Origin: an uncultured Clostridium sp.
Lineage (GTDB): Bacteria; Bacillota_I; Bacilli_A; RF39; UBA660
Direction: 5' to 3'
NCBI GenBank assembly: GCA_905193755.1
Contig: CAJJPX010000020.1
Location: 1-22,043 of the forward strand
Length of the DNA: 22,043 bases
Positions 1 through 5,838 of this stretch are shown one piece after another. The notes below the pieces were generated by a model. It was not told the origin of the DNA and searched no databases. It worked only from the letters and a program-made list of their open reading frames with translations. The translations under genes and the position numbers were made by a program. The stretch's first letter is position 1; every line of letters starts with the position of its first letter.

Positions 1-5
1 TATAT

Positions 6-32
6 AATAGATATAACATTTAATTATCTATT
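6..32. repeat. Inverted repeat in the leader of the next gene to the left
   Basis: Two 8-base arms, AATAGATA (6-13) and TATCTATT (25-32), are perfect inverted copies around an 11-base spacer. They lie just downstream of the minus-strand promoter at 43-71, so they would sit in the first bases of a transcript leaving the window on the left. They could be an operator or a weak leader hairpin. The region is very AT-rich, so chance is possible. Confidence 0.35.
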
Positions 33-42
33 GGACAAATAT

Positions 43-71
43 ATATTACCAAATATTTTTTATGCTGTCAA
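43..71 (-). promoter_or_regulatory. Sigma-A promoter for a gene beyond the left edge
   Basis: On the minus strand a perfect -35 TTGACA (66-71) is followed after 17 bases by TAATAT (43-48), a 4/6 match to TATAAT. It lies downstream of the hydrogenase terminator and points out of the window. The TTGG...CCAA bases around the -10 (31-34 and 49-52) form a second small inverted repeat. The gene it drives is not visible. Confidence 0.5.
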
Positions 72-91
72 TACATTTTTTAATTTTTTTA

Positions 92-119
92 AAATAGTTA
101 CATTTTATTGTAACTATTT
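92..119 (-). terminator. Rho-independent terminator of the hydrogenase gene
   Basis: An 11-bp perfect stem (92-102 with 109-119) encloses a 6-base loop. On the minus strand it is followed only by a short T run before an A-rich stretch, so the U-tract is weak. The hydrogenase TAG stop (114-116) lies inside the first arm of the stem. The 90 bases to its left hold only the promoter and inverted repeats listed separately. Confidence 0.6.
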
Positions 120-1634
120 CTCTTCTCCTCTTAATAAATGACTTTTATTACTATAAGATGTATGTAATAACTTAAAGCATTCTTCACTTAATGGTTTCTT
201 TAAATAATTTTTATATAATAATTTAATTTCCTTATTATCATGTGCTGCTCTAATTGCTCTTTTATTATCAACATCATAAAGTCCACGAGATCTCTTTTCT
301 CTAATCTTATCAAGTTGAGTTATTTGGCATAAAGGTTGACCTCCGCCACCAATACATCCTCCCTTACAATTCATCACTTCAATAAAATGATACTTTTTAT
401 ACTTATCATTCTTAAGTAATTCTTCAAGATTCTCTAATTGTTGAACAACAGCTACATTTAATTTATAACCCTTAATATCTATATTAGCTTCTTTTATACC
501 ATCAAAACTTCTCAAACTAGAAAAATTTAGTTCGCCATTCTTTAGATTTGTTTTAGTCATTATTCTATAAAGGGTACGAATAACTGATTCAGTTACCCCT
601 CCAGAGTTACCAAATATAACTCCACCGCCACTTCCTTCACCAATTAATTTATCATATTCACTTTCATTCATACTAGCAAGTTTGATATCTTCTTCCTTAA
701 ATAAAATTGAAAGTTCACTAGTAGTCATTACATAATCTATATTTATTGTATATTCACGTGCTTCCATCTTCTTTGAAGTGCAAGGTGTTATAGCAACAGT
801 AACTATTTTTGATGGATCTATATTTTTTTCTTTAGAAAAATATTCTTTTATAATTGCACATTGCATCCCTATAGGACTCTTACAAGTAGATAAATTATCT
901 AAAAGTTCTGGATGATACACCTCACAATATTTAACCCAAGCTGGACAACAACTAGTAAACTGAGGTAATGGGCCATTATTTGTAAGCCTAGACGCAAACT
1001 CAGCAACTTCCTCCATAATAGTTAAATCTGCACCAAAAGCTGTATCAAACACATAGTCAAAACCTATTTTTTTAAGAGCAGTAACCATTTTATATTCTGC
1101 ATTTTCTCCAGGTTCCATTCCAAAATTTTCTCCAATAGAGACTCTAACAGCTGGAGCAATCATAGCAACAACTACTTTCTCATTGGTATTAATTATTTCC
1201 TTAACTTCTTTATAACAATATCTTGGCACTATCGCACCAGTAGGACAATTTAATATACATTGACCACATCCTAAACATATAGGATTCTTACATACATTTA
1301 AATCATACGAAAGATTAACAATCTTTTCACAAGTCTTCTTACATTGACCACAATTAATACACTTTTCAGGTATCCTAACTATTGCTGGATTATATTGACT
1401 AATTCTAACTTTTTTATCTTCAACTGTATCATTAACAATTTTACTTGTTTTAATATCTAATGCTTCTTCAACTACAGAATCTATTACTGAATCTAAATCA
1501 TCTTGATCAAATATATCATTAGTTACTAACTTAAATTCATCTTTCACACTTTCACACATAGGACATACATAATCATCTGATAATTTCTCAGTTTCAACTA
1601 TATATCCACATTTAGCACATATATATTTTGCCAT
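114..1634 (-). CDS. hydA: [FeFe] hydrogenase with N-terminal rubredoxin-like and 2[4Fe-4S] domains
   Basis: Iron-only hydrogenase, 506 aa, catalysing reversible proton reduction to H2 in anaerobic fermentation. Domains in order: a rubredoxin/rubrerythrin-type metal site at residues 3-37 (C6, C9, C24, C27); a linker; two ferredoxin-type [4Fe-4S] motifs at about 92-135 (CINCGQC, CLGCGQC); then the H-cluster domain. All three H-cluster signatures are visible: TSCCPAW at 227-233, TPCTSKK at 283-289 and MNCKGGCIGGGGQP at 421-434. The second signature usually reads MPC; here Thr replaces Met. The IMEE acidic pair of the proton path is present. There is no NAD/flavin domain, so ferredoxin or rubredoxin is the likely partner. 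The start ATG is preceded by GGAG. No HydE, HydF or HydG maturase is in the window. It follows a two-component pair by 30 bases and has its own promoter. Soluble, cytoplasmic. Confidence 0.95.
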   Translation of the reverse strand: MAKYICAKCGYIVETEKLSDDYVCPMCESVKDEFKLVTNDIFDQDDLDSVIDSVVEEALDIKTSKIVNDTVEDKKVRISQYNPAIVRIPEKCINCGQCKKTCEKIVNLSYDLNVCKNPICLGCGQCILNCPTGAIVPRYCYKEVKEIINTNEKVVVAMIAPAVRVSIGENFGMEPGENAEYKMVTALKKIGFDYVFDTAFGADLTIMEEVAEFASRLTNNGPLPQFTSCCPAWVKYCEVYHPELLDNLSTCKSPIGMQCAIIKEYFSKEKNIDPSKIVTVAITPCTSKKMEAREYTINIDYVMTTSELSILFKEEDIKLASMNESEYDKLIGEGSGGGVIFGNSGGVTESVIRTLYRIMTKTNLKNGELNFSSLRSFDGIKEANIDIKGYKLNVAVVQQLENLEELLKNDKYKKYHFIEVMNCKGGCIGGGGQPLCQITQLDKIREKRSRGLYDVDNKRAIRAAHDNKEIKLLYKNYLKKPLSEECFKLLHTSYSNKSHLLRGEEK

Positions 1635-1663
1635 ATTATCTCCTTTACATCTTTTTCAAAACA

Positions 1664-1693
1664 ATTATAACATATTTTTCTTAACAATTTCAA
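1664..1693 (-). promoter_or_regulatory. Extended -10 promoter for the hydrogenase gene
   Basis: Minus-strand TTGAAA (1688-1693), an 18-base spacer, then TATAAT (1664-1669) with the extended -10 TG one base upstream (TGTTATAAT, 1664-1672). It overlaps the stop codon and last codons of the histidine kinase gene and leaves a leader of about 25 bases carrying AAAGGAG. No terminator separates kinase and hydrogenase, so read-through is also possible. Confidence 0.6.
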
Positions 1694-3056
1694 AATAGAA
1701 TGTAGTACCCTTATTTTTAACACTTTTAACACCATATTTATAATTATGACTCTCCAGTATAGTTTTAACTATAGAAAGACCTAAACCAGTACCAAAAGCA
1801 TTTCTCTTATGTTTCTTTTCATTATGATAATATTTATTCCATATATATTTAATTTCTTCTTTATCAATACCCTTCCCAGTATCTCTAATCTCAACTAATA
1901 CTTTCTTCTTTTCATCAGTAACATTTATATATATTTTTTTATCTTCTCCAGTATAGTTAACAGCATTATTAAGTAAATTATATATAACTTGTTCAATTCT
2001 CTTCTTATCAGCTTTAACTTTTATTTCTTTATCATTATTATATATAAATTCATAACCATCACTATCTATAAGAATATAGAATCTCTTAATAATATTTCTA
2101 ATTAATTCATTAAGATCAAACTCTTCTATTTTAAGTTCATAAGTACTAGATTGTAACTTAGATAAATCAAGAATATCACTTACTAAAACATTTAATCTAT
2201 CAGTTTCTTCTATTATAATATTCATGTTTTCTGCTCTTTTTTCTGGTGTTTGACTTTCCAAATCTCTAGTCATTTCAGCATATGCTTTTATCATAGTAAG
2301 TGGAGTCCTTAAGTCGTGTCCTACATTTGCCATTAAGTCTCTTCTTAATTCATCTGTTTTAGAAAGCTCATTCTTAGCTAAATCTAATGTAGTTGATAAT
2401 TCTTTTATTTCTTGTACTTTACTATCAGTAGAGAATGATACATTAAAGTCCCCATTAGCTAGTTTCTTCGCAGAATCACTTATCTTAACAATTGGTCTAG
2501 ATATTTGACTAGATATAACATAACTAATTATTAAAGATATACCAAATATTATTAATGCTATATATCCGTATTGACTCTTTAATAGTATTATAGATGAATC
2601 TAATGGTTGAATAGAAGTATTTAAAAATATATATACTTCGTTATTATATTTTAATGCTTTAATTATTGTTTTATTACCAAATCTTTTATTATAAAGTAGT
2701 CTAGTGTCTTCAGATTTACCACTATCAACAAAAGAAGTAATATAGTTATCACTACTGGTTTTATCACTAAATAAACATCCTTTGTTATATGTATTTGATA
2801 TAGTTTGTATTATTCCATTGGAATATATAGATACACATACTCCATAGTTATAAGCTATATCTTCAAGAGTATTTATATCCATAGAATTATTATTCTTAAT
2901 AGAATTTACTATATCATTTAATTGATTCTTTTTGTATACTTCATAATATTTATTTAAGAATACTATCTGCATTAAAAAAAGAAATAGTAATATGAAACTC
3001 GAGAACGCTATTAAGCATCCAAGTACTATATGTTTAATCTTACTATTCTTTATCAT
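1665..3056 (-). CDS. Membrane sensor histidine kinase (HAMP, HisKA, HATPase_c)
   Basis: Two-component sensor kinase, 463 aa. A first membrane helix lies at about residues 10-34, an extracytoplasmic sensor region at about 40-160, and a second helix at about 162-183. HAMP follows, then a HisKA helix with the phospho-acceptor in VGHDLRTP (His247). The ATP-binding domain has an N box (NLLNNAVNY), G1 DTGKGI and G2 FGTGLGLS. The sensor domain carries two cysteines about 20 residues apart (74 and 94), possibly a disulfide. The ATG at 3054-3056 is chosen; a TTG one codon upstream is possible but less likely. It overlaps the end of the response regulator gene by 14 bases, so the two are translationally coupled. 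The overall layout resembles VanS/PhoR-type kinases. The stimulus is unknown. Confidence 0.93.
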   Translation of the reverse strand: MIKNSKIKHIVLGCLIAFSSFILLFLFLMQIVFLNKYYEVYKKNQLNDIVNSIKNNNSMDINTLEDIAYNYGVCVSIYSNGIIQTISNTYNKGCLFSDKTSSDNYITSFVDSGKSEDTRLLYNKRFGNKTIIKALKYNNEVYIFLNTSIQPLDSSIILLKSQYGYIALIIFGISLIISYVISSQISRPIVKISDSAKKLANGDFNVSFSTDSKVQEIKELSTTLDLAKNELSKTDELRRDLMANVGHDLRTPLTMIKAYAEMTRDLESQTPEKRAENMNIIIEETDRLNVLVSDILDLSKLQSSTYELKIEEFDLNELIRNIIKRFYILIDSDGYEFIYNNDKEIKVKADKKRIEQVIYNLLNNAVNYTGEDKKIYINVTDEKKKVLVEIRDTGKGIDKEEIKYIWNKYYHNEKKHKRNAFGTGLGLSIVKTILESHNYKYGVKSVKNKGTTFYFEIVKKNML

Positions 3057-3699
3057 CAAACTTATACCCCATTCCTCTTACAGTGGTAACTAAATCTCTA
3101 TATTCTCCTAAATTATTTCTAAGCATCTTTATATGTGTATCTATTGTCCTATCATTTCCTAAATAATCATAATTCCATATATTATTAAGAAGTTGTTCAC
3201 GAGATAAAGCAATACCTTTATTATTTATAAAATATACAAGTAAATCATACTCTTTAGGCGTTAATAATAATTCTTTTCCATTTATGTATGCAGCATGTCC
3301 TAAGAAATCCACTTTAAGATTCTTATATATATAGAAATCATCTTCTCCTTTATATCTCTTTATTACTGCATTAATTCTAGCCATTAATTCTTTAGGACTA
3401 AATGGTTTTGTCATATAATCATCTATTCCTAAATCAAAACCAGCTAATTTATCATATTCTTCTCCTCTAGCTGATAACATAATAGTAGGTGTATTATATC
3501 TCTCTTTAATAACTTTATATGCACTAAATCCATCCATCTTAGGCATCATTATATCAAGAATTATAATATCTGCATCCTTTGCTTTATCAATAGCTTCAAC
3601 ACCATTTTCAGCCTCTAATACATCATATTTATTACCAATACAATACTCTTTTATAACATCTCTTATAAGTTTTTCATCATCAACAATTAGTACTTTCAC
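3043..3699 (-). CDS. OmpR/PhoB-family response regulator
   Basis: DNA-binding response regulator, 218 aa, cognate to the overlapping kinase. The receiver domain (1-115) shows the acidic pocket (D7, D8), the phospho-acceptor D49 in ILDIMMPKMDG, the switch Thr/Ser region (MLSA) and K98 in TKPF. The winged-helix effector domain (about 122-215) has the usual LTPKEYDLL, the recognition-helix region RTIDTHIKMLRNNL and the terminal VRGMGYKF. The start is GTG at 3697-3699, supported by AGAGGTG seven bases upstream; no ATG lies nearby in a suitable position. The target is unknown. Candidates are its own operon, with a 15-bp palindrome upstream, and the hydrogenase promoter (inference). Confidence 0.95.
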   Translation of the reverse strand: MKVLIVDDEKLIRDVIKEYCIGNKYDVLEAENGVEAIDKAKDADIIILDIMMPKMDGFSAYKVIKERYNTPTIMLSARGEEYDKLAGFDLGIDDYMTKPFSPKELMARINAVIKRYKGEDDFYIYKNLKVDFLGHAAYINGKELLLTPKEYDLLVYFINNKGIALSREQLLNNIWNYDYLGNDRTIDTHIKMLRNNLGEYRDLVTTVRGMGYKFDDKE

Positions 3700-3723
3700 T
3701 ACTCTTCACCTCTGGTAATTAAT

Positions 3724-3738
3724 ATAATATCATATTAT
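3724..3738. promoter_or_regulatory. Palindrome upstream of the response regulator, possible operator
   Basis: ATAATAT and ATATTAT are perfect inverted copies around one central base, 25 bases upstream of the GTG start. It lies where a -10 region would be expected (TATTAT or TATATT occur here), but no good -35 is visible. An AT-only palindrome may arise by chance in such DNA, so the operator role is inferred. Confidence 0.25.
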
Positions 3739-3774
3739 GAAATATTTGTGAAAAGTTTATGTATATTATTAAAA

Positions 3775-4566
3775 TTATTTATTATAGAAAGCACTACAAT
3801 TAAATCCATAGCACTTAATTAAATATGAATCTATTATTTTGCCACCATTAGTTATTATAACTCTAGGATAAGCTTCATTATAAAAATCAACTTCTTTAGA
3901 AAAGGCATTATTTATTTTATTTAACATAGTTGTAATATTAATATTAAGTTCATCACTATTTATATAGTATGTATTAGTAGACACTGTTAACCATTTCTCA
4001 ATAACATCATAAGATGCTAAACAATCAACACTACTACATTTACTACCCATAAATATTATCTTAGCATCTTCTTTTTCTCTAATAGTATTTATTAAGCTAT
4101 TTATTGGTAATTTTATTAAATCAACTACTTGACTTTCAGATTTCTTATATTCAGACATACTTTTACCATAAAATTTATTAAATTCATAATTTAAAGAATC
4201 ATCTATATTAGTATAAAACACATTTTTTTCACCATCTATTAATAATGTTAATTTATCTTTATCACTACTTTTAATTACTATTTCTTTATTGCAATCTAAT
4301 ATTATAGTTTTCTTTTTCTTGTTGTATCTATAATTACCACATTTGTCATATTGATTAGTATAATTTTCACTACTAGGTCTATAATAAGACATCTTATATT
4401 CATTTATATTAAATACATCATAGTATCCATTAATATAGTTATACCTATACCAATTCTTATCAAGTATATCACTACTTATTTTATCATACTTAAAAATATA
4501 TAATAACGTTAGTATTATACCTATAATAAAGATACCAATTATACATATTATATTCCTATTATTCAT
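3775..4566 (-). CDS. Membrane-anchored Cys-rich hypothetical protein with possible thioredoxin-like domain
   Basis: Not recognised as a named family; 263 aa. A short Asn/Arg start is followed by one strong hydrophobic helix (residues 5-25), then an extracytoplasmic region. Residues about 38-120 look like a small beta-rich domain (many Tyr, alternating strands, C76 and C92). Residues about 165-250 have the order expected of a thioredoxin-like fold: strand AKIIFMG, then C177 and C182 in CSSVDC, a helix, strand TYYINSDE, a helix, then YPRVIITNGGKII with Pro234 where thioredoxins have the cis-proline. The cysteines are spaced C-x4-C rather than C-x2-C, and a second C-x4-C (252 and 257) ends the protein. 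The fold call is inference from pattern. There is no Shine-Dalgarno sequence; a promoter sits six bases before the ATG. The two-component genes lie 75 bases downstream with no clear terminator between. Confidence 0.6.
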   Translation of the reverse strand: MNNRNIICIIGIFIIGIILTLLYIFKYDKISSDILDKNWYRYNYINGYYDVFNINEYKMSYYRPSSENYTNQYDKCGNYRYNKKKKTIILDCNKEIVIKSSDKDKLTLLIDGEKNVFYTNIDDSLNYEFNKFYGKSMSEYKKSESQVVDLIKLPINSLINTIREKEDAKIIFMGSKCSSVDCLASYDVIEKWLTVSTNTYYINSDELNINITTMLNKINNAFSKEVDFYNEAYPRVIITNGGKIIDSYLIKCYGFNCSAFYNK

Positions 4567-4572
4567 AGTATT

Positions 4573-4601
4573 ATCATATCAAAAAACAAGTAATTTTTCA
4601 A
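4573..4601 (-). promoter_or_regulatory. Promoter embedded in the upstream terminator, likely giving a leaderless transcript
   Basis: Minus-strand TTGAAA (4596-4601) lies mostly in the loop of the preceding terminator. It is followed after exactly 17 bases by TATGAT (4573-4578). Both boxes match 5/6. Only six bases separate the -10 box from the ATG at 4564-4566, so transcription would begin at or next to the start codon. This agrees with the absence of any purine-rich ribosome binding site. Confidence 0.5.
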
Positions 4602-4610
4602 TTACTTGTT
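4581..4610 (-). terminator. Rho-independent terminator of the small hypothetical gene
   Basis: A 10-bp perfect stem (4585-4594 with 4601-4610) has a 6-base loop and a minus-strand run of six Ts (4581-4586, the last two in the stem). The stop codon (4602-4604) is within the stem. Confidence 0.8.
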
Positions 4611-4868
4611 AGTATTTGCATAATAATTAAATTCACTTATTTCTCTTGATATATTATCTAAATCATCAGCATCTGCTTCATCTTCAAGAATTTCATCTAT
4701 AAGAAACATTATATCATTTATAGAACCATACTTCATAGGATCTATTCCATATCTATTAAGTACTTCTATTTGATATTCTGATAAGTATATACCTTTTTTA
4801 ATTTCTTTATGCATATATTTTTTTTCATATAAATCATTTATATTTACTTCTTGTCCATTAATATTCAT
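4602..4868 (-). CDS. Small acidic hypothetical protein
   Basis: A protein of 88 aa that I do not recognise. It has no signal peptide or membrane helix. The N-terminal half is mixed (NINGQEVNINDLYEKKYMH), the middle predicts helices, and residues about 50-80 are strongly acidic and helical (ILEDEADADDLDNISREIS). A cytoplasmic helical protein, perhaps an interaction module, is all that can be said. The ATG at 4866-4868 is preferred because AGGTGA sits six bases upstream. An in-frame GTG at 4875-4877 would give 91 aa, but it is itself part of that ribosome binding site. The gene follows rpmE after the rpmE terminator and ends in its own terminator, so its expression probably depends on read-through or on a promoter not obvious in the 26-base gap. 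Confidence 0.75.
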   Translation of the reverse strand: MNINGQEVNINDLYEKKYMHKEIKKGIYLSEYQIEVLNRYGIDPMKYGSINDIMFLIDEILEDEADADDLDNISREISEFNYYANTNK

Positions 4869-4882
4869 ACTTTTCACCTAAT

Positions 4883-4907
4883 AAAAAATCACTATTAATC
4901 AGTGATT
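4883..4907 (-). terminator. Rho-independent terminator of rpmE
   Basis: A 7-bp stem (4887-4893 with 4901-4907) encloses a 7-base loop that contains the rpmE TAA stop. It is followed on the minus strand by a T run. It lies directly before the small hypothetical gene and may attenuate rather than fully block transcription into it. Confidence 0.7.
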
Positions 4908-5095
4908 CCATATTTATCTTTGAATTTTTGTACGTTACCAGTCTTAACAGTTTTAAATTTACCTGTATAGAATGAATGACATTTATTACAAGATTCTAAT
5001 TGAATTTCATCTTTTGTTGATTTAACTTCAAATTCATTTCCACAAGCACATTTAACTTTGCACACTTTTTGTACTGGATGTATTCCCTTTTTCAT
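4895..5095 (-). CDS. rpmE: Large ribosomal subunit protein bL31 (zinc-binding type)
   Basis: Ribosomal protein bL31, 66 aa, a late-assembling 50S protein that bridges the subunits near 5S rRNA. The family opening (MKKGIHP) and core (CNKCHSFYTGK) are clear. Four cysteines at 16, 18, 36 and 39 make this the C+ zinc-coordinating form rather than the zinc-independent paralogue. The start ATG follows GAGGAGG at a good distance. It has its own promoter with a near-consensus -10 and an individual terminator, so it is largely a single-gene transcript. In B. subtilis rpmE follows rho and murA; here a secreted hypothetical protein stands where rho would be. Confidence 0.97.
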   Translation of the reverse strand: MKKGIHPVQKVCKVKCACGNEFEVKSTKDEIQLESCNKCHSFYTGKFKTVKTGNVQKFKDKYGITD

Positions 5096-5150
5096 ATTTT
5101 ATCCTCCTCGCCATAACTAATTAACAGTTATAGAAATAACTTCAGTGAGT

Positions 5151-5179
5151 ATTATACATGGTTTTTTATCTAAAATCAA
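5151..5179 (-). promoter_or_regulatory. Sigma-A promoter of rpmE
   Basis: Minus-strand TTGATT (5174-5179), a 17-base spacer, then a perfect TATAAT (5151-5156). The leader of about 50 bases to rpmE contains a weak 5-bp hairpin at 5114-5130. A 13-base near-palindrome (TGTTAA-A-TTAACA, 5188-5200) lies nine bases upstream of the -35. Confidence 0.75.
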
Positions 5180-5205
5180 GTACAAAATGTTAAATTAACA
5201 CACCA

Positions 5206-5817
5206 CTAACCAATATATTCAACTATTTTACTATATATTTGATAATTTACTTTATCATTTAGTCTCTTACTTTTAGAATTTTGGTATTTATAATATATTT
5301 CATTTATATTGATATCTCCATTATTTAATTTATAGTTTTCATTATAACAATAATTAGAAATTACTATAATTTTAGCTGGACTTATTTTCTTAATAAGATT
5401 CTTTAGTTCTTTTATATCATTAGATACATCTTCATTATATTTTAAAATTACACTTTTACTCTTATTACATTTTTCAAAGTATTTCTCATTATTAGCATTA
5501 ACTATTATTATATCAGCATTAGCTATTAATGGATTTATATATACTTTCTTATCTTTAGAATAAACATAGTCATTGTTTTTAATATTGTAAATAATATCTT
5601 TATAAGTAGTATTTTCAGATGTGAATAACTTGTTAAAATCGTTAAGATTATAATATTTATCAAGCAAATACTTATCATATGTTTTATACTTACTATTAAG
5701 TAAATAGTTATCTCCAAGTAATAAAATATTAACCCTACTTTCCATAGTATAGTTATAAATTATATATGAGAAAATACAAGACAAGAAAAAAATAACTAGT
5801 AATTTATTTTTTTTCAT
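5206..5817 (-). CDS. Membrane-anchored hypothetical protein, degenerate SGNH-hydrolase-like
   Basis: A 203-aa protein with one N-terminal hydrophobic segment (residues 5-21, signal anchor) and an extracytoplasmic remainder rich in Lys, Asn and Tyr. The order of strands resembles SGNH/GDSL esterases: VNILLLGDNYLL (29-40) where the family has GDS, ADIIIVNANN (101-110) where it has GxND, PAKIIVISN (147-155), and a final NDKVNYQIYSKI where it has DxxHxNxxGY. If this is right, the nucleophile Ser is Asn, the catalytic His is missing, and the protein is an inactive relative or an unrelated look-alike. The start ATG follows AGGTGA. It is 21 bases downstream of murA with no terminator between, so it is probably co-transcribed with it, which hints at a cell-envelope role. 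Confidence 0.6.
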   Translation of the reverse strand: MKKNKLLVIFFLSCIFSYIIYNYTMESRVNILLLGDNYLLNSKYKTYDKYLLDKYYNLNDFNKLFTSENTTYKDIIYNIKNNDYVYSKDKKVYINPLIANADIIIVNANNEKYFEKCNKSKSVILKYNEDVSNDIKELKNLIKKISPAKIIVISNYCYNENYKLNNGDININEIYYKYQNSKSKRLNDKVNYQIYSKIVEYIG

Positions 5818-5838
5818 AGATTTATCACCTAATAAATA

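Noticed and set aside
3057..3059. TTG starts for the histidine kinase (3057-3059), murA (7099-7101) and prmC (8478-8480).
   Set aside because: In each case an in-frame ATG a few codons downstream fits the family N-terminus and the ribosome binding site as well or better.
5114..5130. Structured leader or riboswitch upstream of rpmE.
   Set aside because: Only a 5-bp AT-rich hairpin with no recognisable aptamer is present in about 50 bases.
5188..5200. Near-palindrome TGTTAA-A-TTAACA upstream of the rpmE promoter as a Zur operator.
   Set aside because: It is AT-rich, too short to match a Zur box with confidence, and this rpmE is the zinc-containing type that Zur does not usually repress.
5535..5717. 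Open frame of 60 codons on the minus strand inside the SGNH-like gene, and a similar one at 13449-13652 inside noc.
   Set aside because: Alternative frames of real genes, hydrophobic or Lys/Ile-rich only because of A+T bias.
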